This document shows positions 25,186-38,600 of a stretch of 64,000 bases of DNA, piece after piece. The DNA lies in assembly GCF_014066305.1 (NCBI RefSeq), contig NW_023501036.1:197501-261500 (forward strand), read 5' to 3'. How positions within the stretch are numbered: the stretch's first letter is position 1; each line of letters opens with the position of its first letter. A program made the translations under genes and the position numbers. Under the pieces are notes generated by a model. That model was given only the letters and a program-made list of their open reading frames with translations. It searched no databases and had not been told where the DNA came from. Origin of the DNA: Letharia columbiana. Its lineage: Eukaryota; Ascomycota; Lecanoromycetes; Lecanorales; Parmeliaceae.

Positions 25186-26453
25186 TAAGGTCTCTTCTGT
25201 AACTATATATTTTAAAAATAACCTCTATATATTTCTACTAAGAACTAGTTCGATAACTATATATTTTAAAAATAATCTCTACTTATTTTTAACTTAGCGT
25301 TATATATATATAGAGTATTATTCGATTATTATATTTTTAGAATATATTTTTAAAATATCTAAAAATAAGTCTCGAGTTTTATTTTTTAATAAAATAAGGC
25401 TAAGTACGCTAAAATAATAGACGTTTATAATTAATATATATATATTAAAGTTACTTTAACTCTAATCATATTAATAGAGATATTAATAGAGATATTAATA
25501 ATAATAACGAGAATAATAGAAGTATTAATAATAGTTAAAGTCTATATAGTAATAGTAGTAGATGTCTCCGCCATAATAACGTGAAATAATAGAAATTTAA
25601 TAGTTACTAATAGAGAAGATAATTTTCTTAATTTTTTACGACGATTTTAACTTAGTCTTAGAAATAGAATTATCGAACGAAATCGTATATATATTTTACA
25701 TATTTTAAATATAAATTAGAGTTATATTTTCATTTATTAAGAGATAACGTTATTTAGTAAAAATAAGTAGAGGTTATTTCTAAAATATATAATTATCGAA
25801 TTAATTCTAAATAACGTTATTACTTAACTAATAAAAATAAGACTTAAAAATAACGCTAGAATATTTTTAAAATAAGTAGAATATATGTACGATTTCGTTC
25901 TATAACTCTATTTCATCGTTATAAAAATTATCTTCTTCGTAAAAAACTATTATATTTCTATTATTTCATATTATTATAGTCGAGATATCTGCTACTATTA
26001 CTATATAGGCTTTAACTATTATTAATACTTCTATTACTTTTATTATTACTCTAAATAAGCCTACTCTTATAGTATCTATCGATACCGATATTTTATTATC
26101 TATGATTTAAAATTAAACTATAAAGATAATATTATTTCTCGAAAGAGATAGTAAGAATAATTTTTAAAACTACTTTTTTAAAGTCTAAGTTATTTATGCA
26201 AGAAAAAGGGAATAATATATATATATCGATTATAGATGTCTACTATTCTTAACGTTCTTAGCCTTATTTTAGCTGAAAATAACCCTCGAGAATTATTTTC
26301 AGATATTTCCGAGCCTGTTTTCGCTTAATAAGCGAAAATATATAGAAATATGGTTATAAAACGATACCCTATATATATTTGACGCTAAGCTGAAAATTAG
26401 TGGAAATATCTAGGGGTTATTTCCAAAATATGTGGTTGCAGAAGGGGCCCTTA
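25186..26453. mobile_element. RIP-affected TIR element, about 1.27 kb
   Basis: Left end (25186-25240) and right end (26399-26453) are inverted repeats of about 50 bp. The right end is unmutated (gcaaccacatattttggaaa in reverse complement) and the left carries C-to-T changes (gtaactatatattttaaaaa). The interior is AT-rich with no open frame. A second, smaller inverted pair of the same TIR family lies inside. Confidence 0.65.
25247..25805. mobile_element. Nested TIR element of the same family
   Basis: 25249-25302 (cgataactatatattttaaa) pairs in inverted orientation with 25746-25805 (ttctaaaatatataattatc). The ends resemble those of the enclosing 25186-26453 element, so one family member appears to have inserted into another. 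Confidence 0.55.
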
Positions 26454-26678
26454 ATTGCGGTACGAGTTTACCAACATTCGCAGACTAGGCGGACCTGCGC
26501 TCGAAAAGCCTCAAGCTCTGGCCATGCAGGATGCGTTTAAGACCATCTTAAAAATAATATTAGCCGTGACGCAGTCGCGAAAACAATTCGAAGATAATTT
26601 CTACTATAAGATGAGATCTCCACCCACATATTCCTTTATAGATAATTCACTACTGATATCCTTTTCTCAGTGCACGGC

Positions 26679-27540
26679 ATGAAGCTTCATTCCTTTTTGA
26701 CATGCATTGCAAGCCTTGCACTCTGCGACCCTGTCGCTGGCGCAAGTAGTTGGGCTTTTGACACAGGCTTACTTGGGGACAGTGGCTCATGTTCGCAAAG
26801 GTATCTTGCGGTCCTCGAGCCTGCTCTTGCGCGTGCAACGACAATAGCGAAGAATACAAGCACCTGGTTGTCAGTCAATCCCAGTCCCAGGAGCAAGCCC
26901 AATTTTGCTAGAGCTTTACTCGGAAGGGATTCCAAGTACGCCCGATCCGTATTCGGTGGTGGAAAGATCCGAATGTACGGCTACGATGAGACGATTCCGG
27001 GGATCGCAGATTTTACAGGGCGGATGAGCTGGTCAGATCCTGGCCGCTGGGGAAGTGCAATGCGGCCAGCGAAGAACCTAGTAAATACTCCCGTCGGACT
27101 TGCGGAAAGATCGCAGCACGATCATCGCTCGCATAACTACTCTCATCATCTACTTCCACTGACATATATCAAAGGCTATATATTGCAACGCCGAAAATGT
27201 CGCCCAAAAATTCGAATATGGTCGTTATGTCATGTCCAATAAAGGTAATATCCGCCAGTCTTACGCTGGAAGTAGACTGACCGTAGCTTAGTATCACAGT
27301 CTAATTTCGGAGGACGAAAACCACCATGCAACGAAACCTTCACAGTCGATTCAGCAATGATAATATCCCACTACGATGTTACAAGAGGTGTGAATTATTG
27401 GTTTATCTGCCCTTGGTGGCTGGAGGAGATGGCGAGTGATCCCCAGAAGTGGGATACCAGAACAACAATCTACACCATGAGGAAACAAATTTCTCTTAAT
27501 CCTTTAACCCTCGATAGATGGCGAGCCAGGCGGAACTAGC
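26679..27540 (+). pseudogene. Decayed secreted-protein gene, family uncertain
   Basis: ATG at 26679 begins a signal peptide (MKLHSFLTCIASLAL...VAGAS), then a region with CSQRYLAVLEPALARATTIA, then GYDETIPGIADFTG. After a possible intron from the GTAAAT donor at 27081, fragments read YCNAENVAQKFEYGRYVMSN and, in the frame from about 27300, a CNETFTVDSA stretch and ITHYDV-like/NYWFICPWWLEEMASDP up to a stop at 27537. The CxxWW region resembles the strand before the active site in some fungal secreted metallopeptidase-like proteins. No HExxH follows, so peptidase function is not supported. Unrelated short frames continue to 28310. Gene truncation next to the repeat block is likely. Confidence 0.35.
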
Positions 27541-29945
27541 TATCTCCTACCTAACCGGTATACTCAATCCGATAGCTTTTTATCCGTGAGGGCGGTGGAC
27601 ATCCTACTTTTAAACGCGGTAAGTCAATATCAGTCGAAATGCGGACTTTACAAAGTCACGTGCTTTATAAAGCAATCTGTTGACAAGAAGGCCTTGCTCA
27701 GCTCATGCACACCTATAACGGCGGCCTGCGAAAAAACACTGATAGAGGCGAATACAGCGTTGGTCCCAGCTTGGTCCGTGGTCAGTCCCGAAATGTCCCT
27801 GAGCGTTGCTCCTCCGACTCGCTGACACGTTGTAGATTGGTCCTACTTGGCCAACTTGGCCAACAACAATGATCCTGCTGTGGCAAGACTGGTCTTGTAA
27901 GCCTCCAGATCAAGTGTGCACATTACATTACAACCTCACTTACTGACGATCACATCCCTTAGTGCCCTATACATTTATCGCTATAGGTATGCATTTATAT
28001 TTTAACAGCACAGTAGCATTCCAATCACGCTAACAGGTTAATTCTTCACGTCGATCTAGCCGTCTTCAACTATCATACCGGTTTTAATACTGATCTTCGC
28101 ACTGGAAATTATGCGAACCTGCTCCCTTTTGACTCGCGAAATGACTTCGGCTCTCCCGACGGTCAATACCATAAGCGGACCAAACCCTACCTACTTATCA
28201 AGCGTCAGACCCATATCCTCAAGGGCCACCACCTCCTTATACGTCAGCTGTATGAAATTCACCACCTTACTCGATGCCAATTGTGGGAAATGAAATTATC
28301 TACGGGGGCATAGGTAGCAACTATTTAGCACGTCTTCAGTCCCTTTGCATTGGGTAAACAGCGCTGAGATAAGCCTCCTATGAGCATGGATCAGTAAAAC
28401 TGCTATACCCCTTCCTTGAGTCCGGGTGGAGCCACGCTAGCAGGGGCCAGATTGTAAGGATTATCATTTGTCCAATCACCGTTTACCGAAGAAAAATCTT
28501 AATAAGCAAGATGAAATCGGTTAGAAGCAGTGATGTTTTGACCAATAATGAGGCCTCCTACATCTGGCCCTGCTATTACCTGTCTCCCGCTTTGCCTTAA
28601 GGCCGTTTCTCACTCCGACAATACTGGGATCACGTGTTAACGTAATGGGGTGTGGGCATGCGTGGCTGAGTAACAGTATGTGATTGTTACCAGTAGATAA
28701 ATTGGGAGTCCTCAGTAATAAGAGTCGTTAGATGTCACGATCATGATGCACTCCAAAAGTGAGAGACGTAGCGAAATCACGGATCTGTACCTCCGTATGG
28801 ATTCAGATCTGTTGGCGGCGCCCGACCACTGTAGCGCCTAGGCTCGACAGGGTACTTTATTGCAAGGTCTCCATGATGGCCCTTGGGCGGTTTCCAAGGC
28901 CAACTTGAAATCTCGCACTAGGCCTTTAGCCCACTTCCGAGCCTACATCCGATCAGCCATAGCGCAAAGGTTTACACTTTGTTAGTACTACGCCGTTCGC
29001 GGGAGCTATTGGCCGTGAAAGTGAAAACCGGCACCGATTACTTTAAGGGATACGGTACTTGAAGAAGCGTCCGACTTGAAGCAGGCCTCTGGCAGCCAAT
29101 TGTCTGACGCCCGCCGTGTTTCTACTATTGGACAGAGGATCCCCCTTTCGATCCGGAACTATCTTTGGCGGACTGGCGAACACATCATGAACGAAGAACA
29201 AGAAATGAGCGGCGATCCCAAGATGCATGGCTGCGTTGGACGCACCGTGGTGTAGACGTCAACTCAGTTGCAGCTATGAATTCATATGATTACGGTTTCA
29301 GCCAACGCTCGGGGACTGAGAAGAGGTAGGTAATACTGGACTGGGAAGGCAGAATGTACCCGAAGAAGGGCGCAAGCGTCGTTTGACACGTACTGTTGGT
29401 GGGTGCTATACGAGCCGTTGTATGGACCATTGGCGTCGCACGAAGATTGATGTTTGCCAACCCCAACATATTGAACGAACCAACATGAGAGAACAACAAT
29501 TCCATGATTAACATCCGTATGGTGTTGAAGAAACCAACACAAGGAAGTACCTAGGTAGTAATCTGATTATTGGTATCATGACAATGGATTAGCCTTCCTG
29601 ATTATTCACGTGCTTCAGGACAGAGTTCAGGCCCAAAAGGTATGCCCTGCGTGTGATTGCAAAGTTCGTACATAAGCATTATTATTCAGCTTGTATCCCC
29701 AGTGTCATTTAGCGCGAAACCTTGAAAGCGTCGGAAACTAACGTGTGGTACTACTGTTGTGGTCACGAGGAGAAAAGCCCTCACTCATGCAAGCAACCTC
29801 AAGTCATAGGTGGCAAAACCACACGAAGAATTGCTCGTTAGCATATTGAACTACCGTCTCATCTTCGAGTTTGTACCACTCAGATCTTCTCCCCCTAATA
29901 ATGTTATCAGCATTTTTTCATGACTTCAACGCAGCTAACGAATGT
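27541..29945. other. Accessory intergenic region, fragments only
   Basis: A plus-strand frame at 28017-28310 has unusual coding-like content (around HTGFNTDLRTGNYANLLPFD) and ends in a stop. Another short frame lies at 29043-29228 on the minus strand. Neither could be assigned or extended. No tRNA or repeat recognised. Confidence 0.35.
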
Positions 29946-31450
29946 TCATCCCTGACCACCGGAGCCTAATTGTAAGATTCTGATGCCAACCCGCCATGCC
30001 TGAAGGCCTAAGGCCACGGAGTACTTGTTGGGAAACCCTGGCAGCTCAACTGGGATCATCATCAACTTCGAGTTCACGCCCTTGTCCCTCCAGTTCATAC
30101 TACCGCACTTCCCGCAACGACCCGCCCACAGCTGGGCGAACATATCCTTTACCACTGCACCAGTTTCGCCTTCAGCTGGACGAGCGGTCGCATTGTTGCA
30201 TTTGTGCATCACCATGCACCCTTTGAGATGCCCGCAGCAGCGATTCCACTGAGAGTTGTACCCATTGTAGACGGACGCGTCGTCAAATTTGGCGATGGCT
30301 GAGACGCATTCATCTTTGATAAGTGGCCCACGGTACGATGAGCCTTTGCAGTCGTAGCGTGTGATTGTTGCGAGTGTTGGTATACCTTTCCAGCTGGCTA
30401 ATATCTGGTGCAGAAAGGAGGTATCTAGGTCATAGGGAATTGCGGTGGGTCATCGCAAGGACAACCCTTCCATTGCCAACCATTGCTCGGATCTCCGGAG
30501 CATAGAGAGGAACCAGCATTACCACCACAGCTGTCTTGAAGTAAGCAAGGCCCTAGTACGACCCTGCGGCTGTACTCACTTGCTACAAACTGGCTGCGGT
30601 GTCTCATCTGGACAGCTGTCGCTTGTCTGAGATGCTTGTTCCGGCGTCGTACCCGGACCTACCAGAGCTTCGAGAGGCATAATGAATATGTTGGCGGCCG
30701 CGTTCATGCAATAGCGATAGTTGAAGGCAATGAAGAATAGTATCGCTGCCACTGCACCAATCCCTGCACTATCCAGTGCCACGCTCGCGATCTGCTGCCT
30801 CAAGTCTATTATTGATTGGATTGCCGTTCTCCCGGCAAGCGCGAACGGGGGTAATTGCGTTTCTAGGACTGTTCGTAACATCCGTAGCTCGCCGCCTGGC
30901 TCTACAGCTGGCCACAATGCGTTGGCATCCGGCACTGGTCCTGCCCAATCGAACCCAGCACCCCGTTTCTGTACATCCATAGTGGCCGTTGGCTCACAAG
31001 TGCTACCTGTTGCGCTGACACCGGGTAGCCGTGAAAGTGGCGTTCCTTCGGAAGGAATCGTGAAGAGTACATCACCCGAAGCAACCCCATCGTAGTCTGC
31101 AGTGGCGGTTGGAAAAAGGACAGAGCTGTATGGATCAGAACGCGAATTTGATTACCAACTGACCTTGTAATGGACATGCCTCCTTGCGTGGATAGACTTC
31201 CTTGCGTGGTCGAGCTAATCTAGCTTGTGGTCAAGACCGCCGTGACAGGGTTTTGGTCATTGCTATTGGTATCGAACACCACAGTTGACTTAGACTGAGC
31301 GGAGCTCATCGAACTGTAGGCGTCATGCTGAAGCTGAAGAACTTGCGGATGGCTATTAGGATCATCAAGCGTGGCATATGAATATACAACCGAATTTAAA
31401 GCCGCGAGAGCCGCATAAGCGATCAAGAGCGGTACAGCTCTGGCCTGCAC
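29946..31450 (-). CDS. Secreted/membrane Ser-Thr- and Cys-rich protein, possibly broken
   Basis: The frame starts MQARAVPLLIAYAALAALNS (signal peptide). A downstream exon carries VASGDVLFTIPSEGTPLS and a predicted membrane helix IGAVAAILFFIAFNY. A 49-nt intron (30579-30531, GTGAGT...ACAG) joins PQPVCS to NCGGNAGSSLCSGDPSNGW and KGCPCDDPP. Cys motifs then continue in a different frame (YDLDTSFLHQILASW, KDECVSAIAKFDD, RCGKCGSMNW) to the stop at 29946. The change from CPCDDPPQFP to YDLDTS at about 30430 has no plausible intron, so one base appears lost. Linking the first exon to the second also needs a very short intron (38 nt). The family is unnamed; an extracellular role is inferred. Confidence 0.4.
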
Positions 31451-31690
31451 AGTCGCGTTCAGGTTATCGCCTGAGTTGACGTGACACGGTGACCGCTCTT
31501 AACAAAAGACACAATTGGCCGAGCTTTTGCCGAATTAAACATTAAGCGCGCGACAAATCTCCCCATGCATATTCTCCCCCAGACTTGCACCGCATTGACG
31601 TTTTGTTACCAAGTTCCCGTCGTTCTTTGCTGGCATTTCTGTCTTTCTTGGGTAGTTTCTGTGTTTAATAGAGCAATGGGCTGACCAGTA

Positions 31691-34600
31691 ATGGATCTTA
31701 CCACTTTGAGTCCTGCTCACCAATTCCCCACTCGGCCCCGGCTTGCTGGATCACGTTCGCCATCACGGTCGCCCTCTCGGCGAAAAAACTTCACACAACA
31801 GGAGTCGAATCCTTTGCTCTCCGATTTATCGCCTTCATCTACGCTGGAAGCGCTACAGGCTAGTGACCATGTGCGAATAGAAGGCAAGGCCGGCAAGAGC
31901 TTCATCCAGGAAAGCGTTGCATCTGCGTCTATATCAGAAAGAGCATGGGGGATCAAGGCTGCGCTGGCTGGCAAGAAGGTACGGGAATGGTATGCAGAGA
32001 TTGAGGGATGGGTATGGCCTGGTTTTGATCAGCCACCATTGGAGGAACCGGCCAAGAGAAGAGCTCAATATCACCTAGAGGGTCACCTCGATAGCAGTTC
32101 GTCCGCAGAGGCAATGAGATCAAACGGAAGCAACATCGAGAAGCAGACTGTACGGACTCTATCTCCGAACCTGGTTCAAGAGTACGAAGAGCGTGTTGGG
32201 ATGATCAGAGATGATATGGAGGCATTGGAGATCGAGGATCTGAAAGACTACGTGCTTAATACCCACTTCAAAGGCGGCTCGAGGCGATCCTCCCTGCAAA
32301 GTCTTGCACTTGCGACAGATTATGACCACCTCGCCGACTTTACCACAGTCATCACTGCCACCATTGTGCAGGCTCTGCCTACTATCTCACGGTTGGAAAC
32401 GCTGCTGAACACTTGGTCAACACGATTGCTAGTCCTGCGACAAGTTCCGTCCTTCCTGACAGATTTAGACGCCGGCCGTGAGTCGATGGTTTCTGCGTCG
32501 ATCGCGATCGATGCTCACGATGCCCAACACACAAGGCGGAGATCGGACTTCTCGCCGAAAGCTTTCTCAGACATCCGAGCTGTTCTGAAAGACCAAATCG
32601 CGGAACTGGGGCAAAGGCTGGACAGAATGCTTGATCTTGTAGAAGGTAGCGCAGACACTTTACCTGATGCCTGGGTCGACAGCTTGGACAACATGGAAAA
32701 TGAATACAGCGCTTGGGTCGTGAAGGCTGAACAGCTGGCGATGAGCAAGGAATTTGGGGTTGGAAGGCTAGAGAAGGACTATACGCAGGATCACAGAGAT
32801 GAGGTTTTGGATTCGGATACGTCGCTGGATATTTGTGCGCATTTCGATGAGACCGGACGGCGAGCTGACAGCGACTTTGATATGACACAGGAAACTCCTG
32901 TGGAGACTGTGGAGTCTGAGAAGTCTGAGAACGCGGTCGCTGAATCTTCCACCAAGCCTTCTACTGGACCGTTTGATCTCAAGTCTTTTCCGTCGAGAGG
33001 CGCATTGCTTGAACAAGGTCTTGACAAAGCTCGATCGCAAGGACCAGAAGTAAACAGTGTCGACGGTCAATCATTGAATGGACTTTCGGACGGACCAAAG
33101 ACACCTTCATTGCCTAGTAGATCAAGTCATAGACCTACTCCTCTGATGCTTACCGGCTCAAGAGCAAATGTAACGACGCCCGACTCTCCAGACGCTGCTT
33201 CAGATACTTCTGGCTCGGGATCGGCAACTTCGAACTATTCTTCCACTAAGTCAAGCCCGGAGATCCAAAGCGCGGTAGTCGCAGAGTACATGGGCTCTCC
33301 TGTCAAAGTCACAAGCCCTATGTCAATGAATAGAGAACCTATGACACCATTAGACATTTCCTTCCGGAGGCAGGGTCACCCGGCAGAGGGTGATGGGGCC
33401 AGGAGTCATCAGGACGGCTCACTTTCAGACCTCGTTTCCACGAATAAACGGCGCAATGGAGGCTCAGGGCATGTCAGAACCAGGAGTGCTTCACTTCAGT
33501 CCTTCGAAATCGTCCCAAAACACGAGATCCGCAGGATTCAAGTACAAAGAACTGGGAGTTACTCTTCAGCGTTCTCGCTATCAGATCCAGAGTATATTCA
33601 GGTGCAGCCGAGCAGAGTGCCTGCCTCCTCCGCTCCGCAACATGGAGAACCAGAGGCCTTATGTACTACCACACCACTGTCAACCTCTAGAAAGGTAAAG
33701 GGTCACCAATCGTCAGCACCCGCACAGAATCTAGATCCGGGACTTGACATGCCCAAGCAACCACCTCTCTATCGCCCACCGCCACCCGTTTCCGTAAACC
33801 CGTCCATGTCAGCACCAAGCTCAGACCGGGAGTTCCGCACGCCTAAGCAACAACTTCCATACCATTTACCGCCTGCTGTGTCCCCAAGACCTGCTGACCC
33901 GCCACAGAATCTATATTGGGAGCTCGACATGGCTGAGCATCCAACTCCATACCACTCACCGCCACCTGTTCCCCCAAGATCTACCCACAGATTCGAACAA
34001 GTATCTGACCTAGGTCCGGGCTCTATGCCCGTAAAGATACGGCAGATGAAGATGAGCGATCCAATTGGCGGCCACGCTGCTAAGCATGTTGAGACACCAC
34101 GAACGGCACTAGGCTCGTCCCCAAGCAAATTTGATGATCGACTCGAAGAACGTATCAGCTCCATCTTGACCGAGCTCCCAACGCAAATCCGCCTAACGTC
34201 TGGGCCCGAGCCTGATGCTCCCGAAGTCACTCGCTTCAACTCTCCTTCAGATCCGCGACTGCCCAAAAGCGGCTCGCCTGCTTGGCGACTGAAGAGAACT
34301 CAGACATCGACCCCACTGCCGTCGATGACCCTAGCACCTGCGCAGCCAAAGAGCTCCCAGTCACGATCACTGACTGGTGAGCCAGATATAAAGCTATACC
34401 ATCTGCATCAGAACGGCAAGACTGCTCCTATCAAACTTTTCGTTCGACTCGTCGGCGAAGGAGGTGAACGCGTCATGGTGCGCATTGGAGGTGGTTGGGC
34501 TGATCTGGGCGAGTATTTACGAGAATACGCTGGTCATCATGGTCGACGATCAGTCTCAGATAACCCGTTCGATATAACGGGGCTTCCAACGTCTTCGCCA

Positions 34601-34999
34601 CTGATCAACAACCAATCGCCCCGTAGCAGACCTGGAAGTAGACCAGCTTCTCCCACATCATCACTGAAGCAAAGTCCGGCCAATAGGCTTACAAGGCAGC
34701 ATACATCTCCAGCGATATTCAACGGACCCCATACGCCTCAATCGGATCCTTCTTCTCGAACCTCACCGCTGTTCTCATGGGCAGGTACAGAAGAAGTCTC
34801 TCCGTCTCTTGGTCTTGCAGGGCCTAAGACAAAGAACGTGGACATCTCGCCTAGCAAGCAGGCGTGGGTAGATGAGATGATGGAGCAAGCGAGGAACAGC
34901 GGTGCGGAGAAGAAAGGCGGCAGCGAAAGCGTAGTGGGAGAGTTGGGCAAGGTGGGAGCGACGAAGAGGGTGTTTCTCAAAAGAAGAAAAGAGGGCTGA
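31691..34999 (+). CDS. GAR (GAS2-related) domain protein, cytoskeletal
   Basis: A single uninterrupted frame of 1102 aa. The N-terminus is Ser/Arg/Pro-rich, and residues about 150-360 are helical and charged (EEYEERVGMIRDDMEALEIE onward). Residues 400-890 are long, disordered and Ser/Pro-rich with PPxxPP runs around 690-780. Residues about 897-955 form a GAR/GAS2 domain (LYHLHQNGKTAPIKLFVRLV, then ERVMVRIGGGWADLGEYL). GAR domains bind microtubules in animal GAS2 and spectraplakins; a microtubule- or cell-end-associated role here is inferred from the domain. The C-terminus is basic (KRVFLKRRKEG). There are no signs of breakage. Confidence 0.85.
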   Translation: MDLTTLSPAHQFPTRPRLAGSRSPSRSPSRRKNFTQQESNPLLSDLSPSSTLEALQASDHVRIEGKAGKSFIQESVASASISERAWGIKAALAGKKVREWYAEIEGWVWPGFDQPPLEEPAKRRAQYHLEGHLDSSSSAEAMRSNGSNIEKQTVRTLSPNLVQEYEERVGMIRDDMEALEIEDLKDYVLNTHFKGGSRRSSLQSLALATDYDHLADFTTVITATIVQALPTISRLETLLNTWSTRLLVLRQVPSFLTDLDAGRESMVSASIAIDAHDAQHTRRRSDFSPKAFSDIRAVLKDQIAELGQRLDRMLDLVEGSADTLPDAWVDSLDNMENEYSAWVVKAEQLAMSKEFGVGRLEKDYTQDHRDEVLDSDTSLDICAHFDETGRRADSDFDMTQETPVETVESEKSENAVAESSTKPSTGPFDLKSFPSRGALLEQGLDKARSQGPEVNSVDGQSLNGLSDGPKTPSLPSRSSHRPTPLMLTGSRANVTTPDSPDAASDTSGSGSATSNYSSTKSSPEIQSAVVAEYMGSPVKVTSPMSMNREPMTPLDISFRRQGHPAEGDGARSHQDGSLSDLVSTNKRRNGGSGHVRTRSASLQSFEIVPKHEIRRIQVQRTGSYSSAFSLSDPEYIQVQPSRVPASSAPQHGEPEALCTTTPLSTSRKVKGHQSSAPAQNLDPGLDMPKQPPLYRPPPPVSVNPSMSAPSSDREFRTPKQQLPYHLPPAVSPRPADPPQNLYWELDMAEHPTPYHSPPPVPPRSTHRFEQVSDLGPGSMPVKIRQMKMSDPIGGHAAKHVETPRTALGSSPSKFDDRLEERISSILTELPTQIRLTSGPEPDAPEVTRFNSPSDPRLPKSGSPAWRLKRTQTSTPLPSMTLAPAQPKSSQSRSLTGEPDIKLYHLHQNGKTAPIKLFVRLVGEGGERVMVRIGGGWADLGEYLREYAGHHGRRSVSDNPFDITGLPTSSPLINNQSPRSRPGSRPASPTSSLKQSPANRLTRQHTSPAIFNGPHTPQSDPSSRTSPLFSWAGTEEVSPSLGLAGPKTKNVDISPSKQAWVDEMMEQARNSGAEKKGGSESVVGELGKVGATKRVFLKRRKEG

Positions 35000-35638
35000 G
35001 AGACGGTCAGCCTCAACGTAAGTACGCCTTCCATCAGTGAGGGTTTGATCTCGGAGGCAGCGGTAATAGCATGTCATGGCTCATGACTGGAGTGCCCCCT
35101 TTTTTTCCCGCCTGCGTTTAGACGAGGTTATGATAGCGCGTTGATACCCACGGTTGAACTAGACCTACTATTATGATAGACCTACTGTTACGCGGTAGAA
35201 GAAATAATGAATGTTTAATTTCCCAGCAGAGGACGTTACGTGCACATTAAGATCTCAGATTTGCAATATACCATACGACAATGGCGAACCCCCGCTTCTG
35301 AACTTTTCCCAATTAGCGCTCCGGGATAATGCCATTACTGTCCAAGTCATACATCATTGAATAGGCCTTGATCACGGACAAATTTTTACCATTTCTGAGT
35401 CTCAATATGTCACATTGTCACATTGTCACGTCAGCGACATCTAGCCCCAAAACCGACGATCTATTCATTCCTCGCCACCACAAGCAAGCATCTAGGACTC
35501 CCAATAGCGCGCCCGCAACATTAGTATCACGGATGACACACCCATCTACTCTTCTCCTCATCTTCTCCGTCTTCCCGCCCCTCCCATTTAGGCCCGATTA
35601 GTGTACCGCAAACAGAACGTTTATAGTAGATATCTTAC
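35000..35638. other. Convergent intergenic region
   Basis: 3' regions of the GAR gene and of the RhoGAP gene. No other feature recognised. Confidence 0.5.
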
Positions 35639-38600
35639 TCACTCGAATACGCCCCACGGTTTTTCCAGGTCGCGGAACCAGAAACCACCGCGGCGGATTA
35701 TGTACTCAAGAGCCCATGAGAGATCGGCGAGGGGTAGTTTGGGTCCAGCGCCCGAGTCGACGCCGCCTTTGAAGGACGGGGCGAGTGCAACGGCGAGTTT
35801 GTCACTCGTCATGGTGTTCTGGTATGCCCTATCGGTGACGCGCTTGAAATGCTGTGGTTTTGGATCGATTAGCGATTGCACCCAGTGGAAGCGGCTGCTC
35901 AGAGGGAGAGAGGGAGGGGCTGGGAGCAATTGGTGTTGGAGACGTACGAGGATGAGAAATTCGAAGACGTTCCTGTTGACTTGCGGGAGCGAGCTGATGG
36001 TCGCTTGCAACTCAGTGGTAGCTTGGCCTTCGCCTTTTTCGTATCCAAAGTGGTCAATCCGCTGCCTCGCAACGAATTGCGCCGCGCGTACGAATCTTGC
36101 AAGGCTTTCGCGAGGTATCAATAAGCCTGGGAGTTGCCAAATGAAGTTCTTGAGAAGGTGTGTTACGTATTCGATGTTGTTAGGGATGCGGATTTGCTGT
36201 TGCAGGGATAGGGATTCGGGATCTGATTTGATGAACGAGGTCTAATTAGTTTGAGTTGATGAGACTGACAGATCGGTTTATTCTTACGTTGGTCATATTC
36301 CGCCTTCAAGTCATCCGTTAGATTTTCATTCCAGTCAATATGAAAATTACCGTACACTCCTATGAGACCCATGCCATGGAACTCGACGGCCTCAATGCAG
36401 TCTGTGATTAACTTCGGTACTGGTCCCTTCTCGCGCTGACACAGTTCTTCGAGCGGCACTCCATAATAAAGAGTAGACGGCTGTTCGACTCCAGAGAAAG
36501 TCGTGATTCCGACCTCATTACTAAAACGAACACCGACTGTTGACCTTGGTGTAGACTGGCCTTGGACCAAGTCGGCTCCTTTCAAACCAGGTGGTAGTAC
36601 CTCGACGAAATTACTATGGATGGTCAGCCGGTGCGCTAGATCTCGAACGAAATCAAAATTGATCATTACATACCCAGGAAAATTCCCCGTTCTGGACCCG
36701 ATCTTTCCTGTCCACCAATCTCGGGTACTCTCCGTCCTCTCCGTGATTGTAATGGTCTTTCCTTTTCGAAAGGATAGGTCATCGGACCGAGTACCCTTAA
36801 AGTTAAACAGCGCAACAGCATGATCCTCCAACAGAAGCCCTGTTGAGTTGTCCAGCTGCAAACCTTGCTTTCGCATTCGGGCAGAGGGGTTGACTGTTGA
36901 CCAGAGACGGCCCCAGCGGCCTTCAGCCGTTTTACCTTTAGTCTGCGTGGCTGGCCGTCCTGGTGAATCACTCTTGACCGCGCCTTCACCTTGGTCAATG
37001 TTTCCTCGTGAGGTTTGTGGCTGCGAAGCTTTGAGAATCCCTTTTCTCAGCTTGATGTTGAGCATACGAGAATCGATGCACGTTATAATATGTGACTCCC
37101 TTACATCATCACTACCGTCAGTTATCAGCGCAAACGATGTATGGCAGATTGGACAATAATCTTCTTCTTCGTCCAGCGCCTTATGTTCTGTTGGTTGTGG
37201 AGCATCCTGGATGGGAGTGAAATCGCCTGTGGACCTGTTGTGGGACTCGCTCTGCTCGTTATCTAACCCCTTGCGGCTGTCAATAATCCGCACATAGTTT
37301 TCAGGTATAAAACCATCCCTGCCAGTCTCAATGTTTTGGCCCAAAAACCAGCCTTCGGCCATTTGGTAAGCGGATTGCGCAAGATTGTCCTTAAGTTGAG
37401 AGTTAAGGTACAGAAGCTTTCTGTTAGAAGTCGAGAGCTCGGATTCCAGCTTCAACCGTGGGTCACTTGTTTTTCTGGCTTTCCGTTGCATCAGGGCTTC
37501 CAACATGTTTCCTACCCCCATTTGGAATTTAGCCTCTTCTTTGATTTTGGCCCGAATGTCGTCTTGGCCTCTTTCAGCACCAAACGTCTGAAGGACCGAA
37601 ATTACTTGACCTTCGTGTAATGGTAGCTCATTTATGTTTTCAGGCTTGAAATCGAAGAGAGCTACAGCCTTTCCGGTCATCAGCCGCACTACGGTACCAT
37701 CAATTGGGGGTGGAATTGTGAGTTCAGAGACGTCGGCGACCGGCCTTGATGGGGGAACAGGTGCCCTTCCATCACCTTCAAGTAGCAAGCCAAAAGCTGC
37801 TTTCGAAGTTGTGGCATATTGGGCCAGTAATGATGTGACTTTCTGAATCCGCAACTTCATCTCCACTAGCTGGGCAGCTTGTGCAGGCTCCAATTTTAGC
37901 AGTAGAAGATTGCTCATGCTCCCCAAGCCGCCTCTGGGGGTCCAAAGAAATTCTCTAAGCTCGCGAACCCTCTCCATGCAATCTTGTAAGATGGGCTGAA
38001 GTACTTGGCATTCTTTGTCATCATCCTCGAGCTGTTTTCGAACTTTCATTAAGTTTTCAGTCAACAGCTTCAGACTCGCCCGAGTAGATGCGAACGCTTC
38101 CCGAGCGACAGTTTCCTGCGCTTTTCCGAGCTGAAAGTCGTTGAATTCGATCTCTATCAATATATTCTCTATACTCCTGAGGACGAATGTCTTCCGCTGC
38201 GAGAGTTGAGAAGACAATGTTCTATCACCCGAGTTTTGACGGTGTCGGAAGTATCTTTGTATCTTGAGTGCAGCCCTAAGCGGTACTTTATCATAATGGC
38301 GTTCAATCCTCGTTTCGAGAGCCGCTTGTCGTAAGAGCTGCCATACTGGCCCATAGGCATGTTTCATAGCATAGTGAACCGGAGTTCCATAGTCCTCATA
38401 ATGGACAGTCGTGGACGCCCCTCGGTCAAGAAGTAACTGTACACTTTCATAATCATCATGTTCAATTGCCTGATGCAGTGCACTACCATATGATTTGGAC
38501 CCTCGCGCATTAGGATTGGCACCATGATCTAGTAGAAGCTTTAGTACCATCGAAGTTGGCTCGTGTTGCATCTGTGAAAGAGGCGTTGGCATTGCTGCCG